DNA from: Melieria omissa
Lineage: Eukaryota > Arthropoda > Insecta > Diptera > Ulidiidae
Direction: 5' to 3'
Assembly: GCA_963971225.1 (NCBI GenBank)
Contig: OZ020269.1
Location: 31,951,264 to 32,015,263 of the forward strand
DNA: 64,000 bases
In this document: positions 9,930 to 19,566 of the stretch, piece after piece
Layout of the letters: every line of letters begins with the position of its first letter
Numbering within the stretch: the first letter of the stretch is position 1
Made by a program: the position numbers and the translations under genes
Notes under the pieces: generated by a model
What the model was told of the DNA's origin: nothing
Databases searched by the model: none
The model's input: only the letters and a program-made list of their open reading frames with translations

Positions 9930-12900
9930 TATGGAGATTGTCCAGATCAATCTCCATAGGGCACAGGCAGCGTCAGCTGTCTTGGCTAGGACCATCAACA
10001 CCTACGGTCCTAGCATAGCTTTGGTGCAGGAACCGTGGACCAGCACCAACAATGAGATCCTGGGCCTCTCACAGTCAGGTAATGTACTGTGGTGTCAATC
10101 TACTGATAGGCCTAGAACGTGTATTGTGTTTAATGGCATTTCTTTCTTCCCGTTGACAGATTTTGTTACGCCAGATCTGTGCGCGGCCAAGATCAATTGC
10201 AACTCCAGGGAATTGATCATAGCGTCAGCATACTTCCCTGGAGATGTACCCGAATGTCCCACGACGATAGCAGAACAGCTTGTTGCTTATGCTAGGGACA
10301 ATCGTCTGGAGCTGGTCCTAGGGTGTGACGCGAACGCCCATCACACTATCTGGGGAAGCACGGACACCAACGCTAGAGGTGAGTCATTATTCGATTATAT
10401 ACTCTCACTAGACTTAAGTATATGCAATGTCGGAGGTAGTCCGACGTTCATAACTAGAACTAGGGAAGAGGTGCTAGACCTTACCCTAACTACTTCTCTA
10501 TCGAAATCACTTGTCAGCAACTGGCGAGTATCCGAAGAGCCCTCATGTTCTGACCATAGACATATAAGGTTTAGGTTAGGTGACAAGTCACTGACTGCCG
10601 TGTCCTTTAGGCCAAAAAGGCAGACCGACTGGGACAGCTATTGTCACCAGTTAAGGCACGACATCACTACACAACTTGAAAACAGAGTTGACACAATAGA
10701 TAGGCTGGAAAGGGCATCCAGGAAACTCCAGGAAGTCGTAGTGAACGCCTATGAAGAAAACTGTCCCTTAAAAACTACAACTTTTAAAAGACAGACACCT
10801 TGGTGGAGCAGTCATCTTAGCTTGCTAAGGAAGGGAGTACGGAAACTATTCAATAGGGCCAAGCGGAATAACGACTGGCAAACCTACTCCGATGCTCTCA
10901 CCAAATACAATAAAGAGATTAAGAAAGCCAGGAGGGAATCTTTTAGACGCTTCTGCGAGGACGTGAACGACGCGAACTCAGGCTGTAGGCTCCAAAAGAT
11001 TCTGTCAACCGATAAACCATGTCCGATTGGATCCTTGTCTAACGAACAGGGTGAACTCACAAATAGTGCGCAGGATACATTAGCCCTGCTCACTAAAGTC
11101 CATTTTCCGGGATCAGAAATAATAGACGACCCCGACCATAATAACTATAGCGGCTGGCAGTCACACTGCCCCAGTAGGGATGATTGGAGATTGGCCAATC
11201 TCATCTGCAAACGTTCGATTGTAGAATGGGCGATAGGAACGTTCTCCCCGTACAAGGCGGCGGGAAAGGATAAAATCTTCCCGGCGCTGTTACAAAGAGG
11301 ACCAGACAGTCTGTTGCCCATTCTTTCGAAAATATACACATGCAGTTTGGCGCTTGGCTACGTTCCGGAGGTGTGGAGAACAGTGAATGTTGTCTACCTT
11401 CCTAAAGCCGGAAAGTCAAACAAAAAGGATCCAAAGTCCTTCAGGCCTATAAGCTTGATGTCATGTGTACTTAAGGGTATGGAGAAGGTAATAGAGAGAT
11501 ACCTCAGAGACGAAGTCCTTATCCGAAATCCTCTAAGTGCACACCAACATGCTTACCGAAAAGGCAGGTCTACGGAAACAGCCCTATCTGCCCTGGTCAG
11601 CAAAATCGAAAAATCCCTTGACGAGAAAGAAATCTGTTTAGTAGGTTTCCTAGACATAGAGGGGGCTTTCAACAACACCACCTATGAAGCTATAGGATCT
11701 GCTTTAGAGGTATTTCAAGTGCCGACTGCACTTATAAGGTGGATCTCCACGATGCTCAAAAGCAGACTAATACAGTCCGACTTAAATGGCATCAAGATCC
11801 TAGCCAGAACGGTCCGGGGCTGTCCCCAGGGGGGCGTACTATCTCCTCTACTCTGGTCCATGGTCATTAACGGATTAATCCGCATCCTCTCGGATCGAGG
11901 CTATGACGTTATTGCCTATGCTGATGACCTGGTTATTGCGGTTAGAGGCAAAGACGGGCAGACCGTCTCTGATCTACTACAGGGTGCAATAAAAATTGTA
12001 GAGAACTGGTGCGCCCAGCAGAATCTATCGGTAAACCCTGATAAGACAATCTTCGTACCGTTCACACTCAAAAGGAAATATGACCTGAGACCGATAAAGG
12101 TTTTTGGCAAAGATGTAGGCTTCGTAAAAGAAGCCAAATACCTTGGGGTAACTCTAGACAGTAAATTGAACTGGAAACCTCACATGAATCGTACTATTCA
12201 GAAGGCGGGCAACGCTCTCTGGACTTGTAAACGAATCTGTGGCAAAAACTGGGGAACGAAGCCGATATGGCTTCAAAAAATCTACACCCTAGTCATCCTC
12301 CCCATTATCACCTATGGGGCGATAGTATGGTGGAAAAAAACCACAGAGAAAACGACTGCGAACAGACTGGAACGGTTGCAAAGAGTAATTAACTCCTGCA
12401 TCACTGGCTGCCTTCGCACGACGCCAACAGCTGCCCTCAATGTACTATTGGGAGTTTTGCCGTTGGACCTAACCGTACAAATGAATGCGGTCATTAGTAT
12501 ACATAGACTGATGCATAGTGGATTCATACCACAGGATCTACATGCAAGCGGTCACCGCTCCATTGTTAAAGAACGGAGGCGAGACGGAAGCTTTTGGTTG
12601 CCTCTTGACTCAATGCCTCCGCGACACATCTTTGACAGGAAATATAAGACACATATTCCTAACAGAATAGACTGGGACAATTCAAAAATCAGTCTTACCT
12701 GTGATGACATTATCTGGTACACTGATGGATCCAAGACTGGAGAAGGCACAGGATCTGGGATATATAGTTCCAGTACCCAAATGTCAGTCAGCCTTGGTAG
12801 TTTGGCAACCGTCTTCCACGCGGAAGTCTGTGCTATCAATCAGTGTGCCAGAGAAATTCTGAACCTTCACCCTCATCGGAAAAGGATTATCATAATGTCA

Positions 12901-13548
12901 GACAGCCAGGCCGCAATAAGAGCCTTGCACGCGTCGACATTTACCTCTAAGTTGGTATGGGAGACAGCTAATCTTCTCCAACAACTATCAACAGGAAATC
13001 GAGTAATAGTACACTGGATTCCAGCACATTGCGGCTATGACGGTAATGAGGATGCAGACAGATTGGCAAGGGAGGGAGCTGGAAAGCGACCATTTGGACC
13101 CGAACCGATCTTAGGTGTCAGCAAATCTCATTACAAAGGTTGTATTAAGCAAGAATACTTGATCAAAGCAAATGCAAGATGGTCAAAATCAATTGGTATG
13201 GAATGTACCAAAGCCTTTTTCCCGCGATACTCAAGCAGAAATGCAAAGTTTCTCCTACGCTTGAGCAGACCGGAACTAAAACTCATGACAGGAGTAATCA
13301 GCGGACACTGTCTGCTAAACAAACATAAGACCCGTCTGAAATTAACAGACAGTGAAATATGTAGATTTTGCATGGAGGATGACGAGACTTCCATACACCT
13401 GATAACTGAATGCCCGGCCTTAGTCCATGCAAGAAAGCAGGCACTAGGCAAGGAAATATTACAGACTACTCATCTGTCTGAAATTGATCTCGCAAGAATT
13501 AAAATGTTCTTTGAGAAAATAGGAGGAAATAGTCTCTTCCAGTACTGA
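9922..13548 (+). CDS. LINE ORF2: endonuclease, reverse transcriptase, RNase H
   Basis: The start is taken at ATG 9922, inside the ORF1 stop (ATGAATAA); the frame is open upstream to 9859. Domains, counted from 9922: APE-type endonuclease (about 1-230) with LVQEPW, GCDANAHHTIWGS, LDLTL and SDHRH; reverse transcriptase (about 470-750) with FRPISLMSCVLKGMEK, GCPQGGVLSPLLW and the active site YADD (codons at 11917-11928, residue about 666); RNase H (about 930-1060) with WYTDGSKTGEG, FHAEVCAI, MSDSQAAI and HWIPAHCGYDGNEDAD; and a C-terminal finger CRFC..HLITEC. Every catalytic residue I looked for is present. It nicks DNA and primes reverse transcription at the nick. Translation is probably coupled to ORF1 by termination-reinitiation (inference). 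Confidence 0.93.
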   Translation: MNNMEIVQINLHRAQAASAVLARTINTYGPSIALVQEPWTSTNNEILGLSQSGNVLWCQSTDRPRTCIVFNGISFFPLTDFVTPDLCAAKINCNSRELIIASAYFPGDVPECPTTIAEQLVAYARDNRLELVLGCDANAHHTIWGSTDTNARGESLFDYILSLDLSICNVGGSPTFITRTREEVLDLTLTTSLSKSLVSNWRVSEEPSCSDHRHIRFRLGDKSLTAVSFRPKRQTDWDSYCHQLRHDITTQLENRVDTIDRLERASRKLQEVVVNAYEENCPLKTTTFKRQTPWWSSHLSLLRKGVRKLFNRAKRNNDWQTYSDALTKYNKEIKKARRESFRRFCEDVNDANSGCRLQKILSTDKPCPIGSLSNEQGELTNSAQDTLALLTKVHFPGSEIIDDPDHNNYSGWQSHCPSRDDWRLANLICKRSIVEWAIGTFSPYKAAGKDKIFPALLQRGPDSLLPILSKIYTCSLALGYVPEVWRTVNVVYLPKAGKSNKKDPKSFRPISLMSCVLKGMEKVIERYLRDEVLIRNPLSAHQHAYRKGRSTETALSALVSKIEKSLDEKEICLVGFLDIEGAFNNTTYEAIGSALEVFQVPTALIRWISTMLKSRLIQSDLNGIKILARTVRGCPQGGVLSPLLWSMVINGLIRILSDRGYDVIAYADDLVIAVRGKDGQTVSDLLQGAIKIVENWCAQQNLSVNPDKTIFVPFTLKRKYDLRPIKVFGKDVGFVKEAKYLGVTLDSKLNWKPHMNRTIQKAGNALWTCKRICGKNWGTKPIWLQKIYTLVILPIITYGAIVWWKKTTEKTTANRLERLQRVINSCITGCLRTTPTAALNVLLGVLPLDLTVQMNAVISIHRLMHSGFIPQDLHASGHRSIVKERRRDGSFWLPLDSMPPRHIFDRKYKTHIPNRIDWDNSKISLTCDDIIWYTDGSKTGEGTGSGIYSSSTQMSVSLGSLATVFHAEVCAINQCAREILNLHPHRKRIIIMSDSQAAIRALHASTFTSKLVWETANLLQQLSTGNRVIVHWIPAHCGYDGNEDADRLAREGAGKRPFGPEPILGVSKSHYKGCIKQEYLIKANARWSKSIGMECTKAFFPRYSSRNAKFLLRLSRPELKLMTGVISGHCLLNKHKTRLKLTDSEICRFCMEDDETSIHLITECPALVHARKQALGKEILQTTHLSEIDLARIKMFFEKIGGNSLFQY

Positions 13549-13638
13549 ACTCGGGCAAGGCACAATAGTTCAAAATGAACGCAGTGCCATAGACAGCCAA
13601 TGTCTAGCCCCAATCAATCTTAATCTTAATCTTAAATC

Positions 13639-14161
13639 ACTGTTTTGCCAAAATCGCTGTGAACAAATGAGAAGCGAATCGTAGTTTGACTGGCAACGAT
13701 TTCAGCACTCGTTTCTCTGCACTGTGACCAGCGATTAATCGCTGACTGTGACAATGCTGCTAACATTTATTTCATTTTCTAGTGCTCCCTTTTCCACTAC
13801 AGGCAAATGGTTGATATCGCTTTAAGAGACTATGTATATCTTTTTTGCTTGCACGCATGTATCCATTTTCAATTCCTCTTTCTCAGTTAAGTGATGCCAT
13901 GCAAAATTATTTTTCATCAAATCTTTAAATAAGAATTTAAACAACAATTAAATTGTGAATAGTTAGAATAAATCAAGTAAATAAAGTACATATTATTGAA
14001 CTAATTTTTAGGAAATTTTTGTAATGTGACGCACGATGAAAATGATTTTATTTGATGTTATATTCGTTATTATTTACGTCGTTATATTTTATTGGTGAGG
14101 TTTGAATTCACTGATATTTTTACATTTAACTGTGACTGTTTGAAATTTTTAAAAAGTGAAA
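13639..14161 (+). other. hAT-A subterminal region resumes, no gene
   Basis: ACTGTTTTGCCAAAATCGC at 13639 continues the hAT sequence broken at 8162. A GACTGGCAACGA motif occurs both here (13687) and at 8132. The remainder (13760-14160) is AT-rich 5' leader of the hAT transposase gene. Confidence 0.55.
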
Positions 14162-14905
14162 ATGTCGGGAATTAAGCGCAAAAGCAGTAAAATGTGGGAA
14201 TTTTTCCACCCAGTGGATGCAATTTACGCGAAGTGCGCGATTTGTGCTACGAAGTTGTCATACAAAACCAGTTTGACGAACTTGAAAAGGCATTTGGAGA
14301 GCAGACATCCAACGGTGTCAATCTCCGCCACCACTGCAACTCCTGCGAATTCAACTCCTGCTAATCAGCATTCAACACAAATGCAAGCGGTAAAAGGCAG
14401 TAATACTGTTAAAATATGAAAGTAAGTATCATGATTTATGTTTTTGCAGCATCAAGAAATTGTGGAACTGAATACGCAGCCAAACAATGCCCAGGGGGAA
14501 AATTCGCAAACGCTACCGTCCAATGGTCAGAAGGAATCGGATCGGTTCCATCCTTATATACAACAGCAAAAAATAACATCCTACGTGCGAAGACCTCTTA
14601 CTAACAATCATAAGGAAGAAATTGATAGTGCTTTGCTTAATTTATTCACAAAAAGCTACCTATCATTTCGCATAGTTGAGGAAGAATCGTTTAAATTATT
14701 TGTAAATTCACTAAACTCAAACTATGAACTTCCGACTAGGCATACAATTTCTCGTACATTAACACCTGCGTTGTACGAGAAATGCAAGCTTCAGGTTCGA
14801 GCTTTGATCAAAGAAGCTCGAAAAGTGTGCATTACAACTGAATGCTGGACGTCAAGCAACAATGACGGGTACATGGCAGTCACTGCGCACTACGTAGATA
14901 TACAG
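14162..14905 (+). pseudogene. hAT-A transposase, N-terminal half with BED finger
   Basis: Exon 1 begins at ATG 14162 (MSGIKRKSSKMWEFF) and carries a BED-type zinc finger: W..F, C.IC (CAICATKLS) and H..H (LKRHLESRHP). An intron ends at TTTTTGCAG (14449). The donor is either after codon GCG at 14388 or the stronger GTAAGT at 14421, which would require reading through a TGA. Exon 2 reads SFRIVEEESFKLFVNSLN and CITTECWTSSNNDGYMAVTAH, the first catalytic region of ZBED/hAT transposases. The frame ends where Harbinger sequence begins, at about 14906. The C-terminal half and dimerisation domain are missing. Confidence 0.75.
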
Positions 14906-16440
14906 CCCTGTTCCAGAATCCGAGTCGGATCGGAATTCAGATCGGAAATGAAATCCGATTCCGATTTAAAAAGGTATTCTGCAATCCGAGCGGAATTGCC
15001 TCATTCGAACTTAATCGAACCTAATTCGAATCCGATTGTAAGCAAACGAACAAACCTTCAATCAGCTGTTTGCTTCAAAGGTGCAAATGTCAAAGTGAAT
15101 TTGTGAGTTTATTGTGGTTTATTGTGCTGCTAAACTGTTTTTATTCAGCGTTGGAAATGAGCTCGGTTATTTTATTGGCAGTATTGCTCGACAACGAACA
15201 GTCCGCTGCTGAAAAAGTTAAGCGCAAAATTTTGCGGGACCACAGCAATCCCATGCAATTGCCAGAATCCTTGTAAGTAGTACCAGCTATTTCAGCCATG
15301 TTCACAACTTTTTTTTTAAGGTTTATTGCTCAGTACCGCCTAAATAAAGCAGCATTCAACATGGTTTTAAATGATGTGAAACCGCTTCTTCAGCCTTGCT
15401 CCATTCCGCCAGAATTGAAAGTGGCGACGGCGTTGCGATTTTTTGCCGAGGGAGGCTATCAGCGATCGGTGGGTAAGGACTCGAACATTGCTTTGGGTAG
15501 AAGTACGGTATCCAAAGTAATAAATGAAGTGCTAATTGCCATGGAGACGAAGCTTTGCGCAAAGTGGATTAAATTGGCTACCTCCGACGAAGAGCGGCGA
15601 AGTGCAAAAACGCATTTCTACGAAAAGTTTGGAATTTCAGGTGTGATTGGCTGTATTGATGGCTCTCACATTAAAATAATCAAACCAAAGGAGGACGGCT
15701 CGTCCTACTATAATCGGAAGGGATACTTCAGCATTAACGCTATGATTGTAAGTAAAAGTTATTATCGTATACGCAAGTGCTGGAGTTCTGCTATAATAGT
15801 GTCATGATTAATAAGTTACGTATTTCAGATTTGTGACCACAACATGCAAATTAAAGCCATCGATGCTTGCCACCCTGGATCGAGCCACGATTCGTTTATT
15901 TGGAACTTAAGCAGAGCTAGGAACTTTTTAGAAGCAAAATATCGGGATGGTGAACGCAACTCATGGCTTTTAGGTGATGCTGGATATGCTCTTGAGCCGT
16001 TCTTAATAACACCATATAGAAACCCAGAGCCACGATCAATCCAGCATAGGTTTAATCAGGCACATTCGTCAGCACGAAATGTTGTGGAGCGCACTATTGG
16101 GACTTTAAAAAGCCGGTTTCGCTGTTTACTTGGCACTCTGCAATAAACCCCACAAAAGTTGTCAAAATAATAAATGTTTGCTGTGCTCTTCACAATATTT
16201 GCCGCCAGTATAACATTGAATACGCTTGTGAAAGTGACATTGAAAGAAGCGAAAGTGACGTGGACAATGAAAATGTGTCATCTGAAATCATACCTTTACA
16301 AAACGAAGCACAACGGATAAGAGACGAATTAGCAAATAACATTGCTCGGACGTAATGTCAAATGTTTGAATTTGATAAACAATTTGTGTTCATTTCAGTC
16401 TTATTTAATTTCAGTTCATTTCATTTTTAACAAGGTAGGG
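14906..16440 (+). mobile_element. PIF/Harbinger element 1 inserted in hAT-A
   Basis: The element is bounded on the left by the break in the hAT frame. The first 150 bases are packed with TCGGAT/ATCCGA and TTCGAA motifs (14930-15050), likely subterminal repeats. The right end is unclear, because no inverse complement of the left end is present before hAT-A sequence resumes at about 16600. A GGTAGGGTCAGATGGGGG patch at 16435 may be a separate insertion. Confidence 0.55.
15157..16355 (+). pseudogene. PIF/Harbinger (HARBI1-like) transposase, one-base lesion
   Basis: Exons: 15157-15272, 15321-15747 and 15829 onward, all with GT-AG borders. DDE_Tnp_4 motifs: first D in GCIDGSHIKI, second D in HPGSSHDSFIW, E in NVVERTIGTLKSRFRC. 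The frame reads TAA at 16143. If one base is missing there, the frame continues through KVVKIINVCCALHNIC to TAA 16353-16355, giving a protein of usual Harbinger length (about 350-400 residues). It is therefore a single-lesion pseudogene. Intron positions match the second Harbinger copy at 40962. Confidence 0.85.
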
Positions 16441-16716
16441 TCAGATGGGGGAAATGTAAACAAGGGGTAAATGTAAACAGCGGTTATTTTATGCTTTTAA
16501 AATTAACTGCAACAGCCCATGACCCAAAAAAATATTAATTTAGCATGTAACAAACAAACAAGTCCGCGAGCTGCCGCGTGCGATTGATAGATTCTTGCAA
16601 TAGAACTGTGATTGAAAATCGCAGTTTTCAATCACAGTGATTTTCACATCGCAATCGCAAATCACACTGTGATTTGAAAATCGCCGTTTTGCTCATCACT
16701 ACTTAGGTCGGTAGCA

Positions 16717-16881
16717 ATGGAGAAAATGAGAGACTCCATCACAGGTTTGAGCGGAGCAGTCAATGCCATCCTTGAAAAGTTGAGGGGGATTGAATCGCGC
16801 ATCCTTCGGCTAGAGCAAGTTTTCACAAACGAGACACCTGCAGCCGCCAGAGAGGATGTCATACCCCTCCAGAGCGCATAA
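16717..16881 (+). CDS. Short coiled-coil peptide, possible Myb-like C-terminus
   Basis: 54 codons: a heptad-like MEKMRDSITGLSGAVNAI and ILRLEQVFTNETPAAA, then a stop. Such short coils end many Harbinger-associated Myb/SANT-like proteins. No start context or upstream domain is visible, because hAT-A ends immediately before. I treat it as a terminal-exon relic. Confidence 0.3.
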   Translation: MEKMRDSITGLSGAVNAILEKLRGIESRILRLEQVFTNETPAAAREDVIPLQSA

Positions 16882-16949
16882 ATTCCACTTAGTGGAAAAA
16901 TAAAAACAAATCTATACAAAAAAACACAGCGTTTGAATTAAATTAACTT

Positions 16950-17385
16950 ATTCTCGCAGGCTCCTACGGCGCAAATATTCTACAAAAAACTAATAGCTAT
17001 TTCCGGGATCGATACGCAAAGGGATCTCATCCGATACAAAGTGCGGCACTTATAGGCTTCATTTCAGAAGGCCAGTGATTGGCGAAAGTCGACAGGCGCC
17101 GGATTGTTTGCATCCGATGCAGGAACTTCAAGTGTTGAAGGCAAGTTTTCTTTTGTTAATATGCTTCCTGCAACCAATGGATATAAAATTGCAGGCAAAG
17201 TTCTGCGAATGTGTCCCCATTACCATCAGCTGGAGGAAATTTTTGGGCAGAAGAGCGCAAGAGCTGAGTATGATGTTATAGATACTGGAAATTCAACGAT
17301 TACTTCAGCTGCTTCAAATGAAGCGCAGCTTCAGTGTCGTGTCAGACTTGATGCTCGTTTGCGGCTCGCATACTGCGAATATTAA
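16950..17385 (+). pseudogene. Myb/SANT-like Harbinger partner, C-terminal fragment
   Basis: Reads APTAQIFYKKLIAISGID after an AG acceptor at about 16959. After a second acceptor-like TTTCAG at 17069 it reads KASDWRKSTGAG, and later MCPHYHQLEEIFGQKSARAE. The pattern 'W..STGAG ... CP.Y..L..IFG' is typical of Myb_DNA-bind partner proteins of Harbinger transposons. A GC-AG or cryptic intron (about 17141-17194) may separate the two parts. No start remains. Confidence 0.5.
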
Positions 17386-17389
17386 CGTT

Positions 17390-17935
17390 TTTGTGTACAC
17401 TGAGTATTCATGTAAATCAGAAAATGTTTAAGGATGAATAGGAGATACACATTTTTTTTCTTGAAACGCTTCTAATAAAGCGCAATACTTATTTTGCAGG
17501 CGTACGATTGCTGGTAATCGTTTTTTAATTTTCAAAGACATTACAAAATATGGATTGATATTTTAACGCTAGCAATATTTTTCAAGTTAAAATATTAGAG
17601 CTTAAAAAAATGTACGCATTAATTTTGTGCAGTGTTTTTCACGCATACATTGCCAAAATGCGTGGTTGTGTTAGTGCCCATCACTGCTATAAACCCTAAA
17701 AAGAATTGATCTTTTAACTATAAAAATAACTCACGAAGTATTCCAATAAGTAACAAGTGTACACACAGTAAAGTGTGAATTTGTAAATAAAGTGATTGCT
17801 GGTTGCTAACTGCGTTTGAGAATTGAAGTGTGTTTTATTTTTAAGCACAATCCAGAGTATCGAACATTCGATACAAACAGCTCGATACCAATTTTGCTCT
17901 CGTTTTGCTTTTTCTCCGTTGTCAACCGTAACAAA
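17390..17935. other. AT-rich spacer, no gene seen
   Basis: This stretch has no coding motif. It lies between two Myb-like gene fragments and probably holds the 3' UTR of one and the promoter of the other. Confidence 0.4.
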
Positions 17936-18262
17936 ATGTAAGTATGAAATTTGAATTTTTTGGATTTTAATAAATTTGTTTAAGTTTTTTAGGAGTCAAC
18001 AAACGAACGCTACACAAATTAAGATGATGATTGAATTCATGGAGCAACACGACGAGTTGGCAAAAAATAGTTTGCAAAATTGCAACAACGGGCGCGACAA
18101 AAAAAGTTATGGTTAAGACTGACGGAAATGCTAAACAGCAATAGGCCTTCAATGAAGCCAACGAAGGGATGGCAGAAAGTAAGTAAAAACACTTTCTTTG
18201 AAATGTACAAAACTTTTCCTGTAACTCGTAATATATTTAGGTGCGGACTGACTACAAATACT
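17936..18262 (+). pseudogene. Myb/SANT-like Harbinger partner, first exons
   Basis: ATG at 17936 is followed at once by the donor GTAAGTATG. An acceptor at 17992 opens TQIKMMIEFMEQHDELAKN. A frame slip near 18095 leads to LWLRLTEMLNSNRPSM and WQK before the donor GTAAGTAAAA. A third exon after TATTTAG (18240) starts VRTDYK. This is the N-terminal helix region of Myb_DNA-bind_4/5 proteins ('i..Mi.FmE.H..la.... LW..L...LN'). It is truncated by unrelated sequence after 18262. Confidence 0.55.
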
Positions 18263-19104
18263 GATCAAGCTGGGAAATGTTTGTCGCCTCCGCTCCCACG
18301 GAAGACAATCTTGCATGGTCAGCGAAAGGCGAAATAGGTTACAGCGTTGATCGAGATGTTGGGAACGGACGAGCCATGGAAGCAGTCATTCAATCAGATG
18401 AAAGACCTGATTTCGGAGCTAGCAAAGTCTGTCCAAGAGGTGAAGACGTTGGCGCAGCCAGCAGCAATGGCAACGCGCACTCCAGCGGCAAGCGAGGTTG
18501 GCAAGGTCGAGGTAACGGCAGCGGGTGGAGTGTCACCAGAATCGGCAACGTCACATGGGTGGTCAACGCAACGTGGGCAGGAACCGGCACGCAGTTTCAC
18601 CGAGGTAGCAACGATGACAGCAGTTCAGTTTGTAACAAAAGTTGAACAACTGCAACGAGTGTAAGTTAGCGTAAGAGCGAACCCGCCTCGAAGTAGCCAT
18701 GCTATGCTACGTTGGCGACCGCTGGTCCAGTCGGTCACTCATACGTGGTGACACGCTATGCTACGTTGGCGACAGCTGCACCAGTCAACGATCGGTACGC
18801 AGCGGCTACATCGCGCTGACACGGTACTACGTGTTTCGCTGGCGATCGCCGTTGGAAGGCGAAATAGGATATGCGGCGCAAATAGCTGTGTCAGCGACAA
18901 GCGCCGTCGCCACTGCGAATTCCTGCGCGGACTGCGACTGCGGACCGCGTGAATACAGCGGAGTCAGCAATCTTCCAACTGCGACTGTGACTGCGGGGCT
19001 TAGGTTTAGTTTTAAGTTAACTGGCCGTCTCCAGACGGAGCTCGAATTGTAAAGTCCAATAAATACAACACTAAATAATTAATACAGCACTAAATAACTT
19101 GTAC
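18263..19104 (+). repeat. Retroelement debris with possible LTR
   Basis: Open frames here are short and overlap in several phases. A TGTAAG...TTGTACA segment (about 18660-19104) has LTR-like ends and an AATAAA-rich 3' part. It contains two copies of GCTATGCTACGTTGGCGAC (about 18702 and 18757). A 117-codon frame across it is probably not a protein. Confidence 0.3.
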
Positions 19105-19179
19105 AGGTGCAGCCATGATACAATGCTTCTGGCGGTCCAACATAAGTTAAAAAGTGGCTAAAAGAGTGCTGTGATTGTT

Positions 19180-19395
19180 CAATGATCTGTCGATCCCACC
19201 TTTAATCCCTTCCTTTCCTTTTCCTTTTGTACTCATGTTTCCCCCTATTTATGCTCCCCGGCTTCGGCCGTTTGTCTCGTTCAGTGGTTCTTGTACTTAT
19301 TGTCATTCGTGTTTTAAAAGCGAAATAAAACGAACGCACAACCGCAATCCTCCGAGTTATTATTTCAAGCGTACTGCCGACGGCTCAGAGATCTT
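19180..19395 (+). repeat. LTR-like repeat shared with the window's right end
   Basis: CCGGCTTCGGCCGT, TTCATTCGTGTTTTA-like and GCGAAATAAAACG blocks, ending near GCCGACGGCTC, recur in the same order at 63727-63950. The shared AATAAA signal and the gag sequence that follows here point to an LTR or leader of one retrotransposon family. Confidence 0.55.
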
Positions 19396-19404
19396 TTTAC
19401 AAAA

Positions 19405-19566
19405 AGAATTGCAAAGGATTGGCTGAATTCGCAACCGGTTTTTGAATCCTGGTCGGAGTTTTCGACACTGCTAGATTTCCCGAGTTCAATCACATCAGCT
19501 GATGTTCATCGTGAACTAACAGGTCGGCGCCGCAAACTAGAAGAAACGCTTTTCGAATATTTTTAG
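19405..19566 (+). pseudogene. Ty3/Gypsy gag fragment
   Basis: The 53 open codons include SSITSADVHRELTGRRRKL. The pattern 'DVH.(E/Q)L..RR' also occurs in the gag genes at 32092 (IEVHRQLRNRRKR) and 38912 (ADVHQQLRGRRKH), and marks the C-terminal part of the retrotransposon gag domain. It is truncated on both sides. Confidence 0.6.

Larger units (their letters stand above)
8163..13632 (+). mobile_element. Full-length LINE, I/LOA/R1 superclade
   Basis: The LINE is flanked by TAAATC at 8157-8162 and 13633-13638, interrupting the subterminal region of hAT element A. It has a 441 bp 5' UTR, two uninterrupted ORFs and a 3' end of tandem AATCTT-like units (about 13610-13632) instead of poly(A), as in I, LOA and R1-type elements. 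RNase H plus the C-terminal CCHC finger favour I or LOA. No lesion was seen in either ORF, so this copy could be recently active. Confidence 0.88.
8060..16701 (+). mobile_element. hAT element A carrying a LINE and a Harbinger
   Basis: The left end TAGTGTTGAGCAAAA and the right end TTTTGCTCATCACTA are imperfect inverted repeats of hAT type. Both subterminal zones (8065-8160, 13640-13760 and 16600-16690) are full of short palindromic CAATCACAGTGATT-like motifs, as expected for transposase-binding subterminal repeats. The flanking eight bases (TTACGTAC and CTTAGGTC) match only partly. Copia sequence precedes the element but does not resume after it, so the right flank has been rearranged. Confidence 0.7.

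Noticed and set aside
8060..16701. Perfect 8 bp TSD for hAT-A
   Set aside because: TTACGTAC and CTTAGGTC match at only some positions, and Copia does not resume on the right, so the TSD is not claimed.
18277..18645. Overlapping short frames on the + strand
   Set aside because: Two phases are open at once with Gly/Ser-rich content and no homology I recognise.
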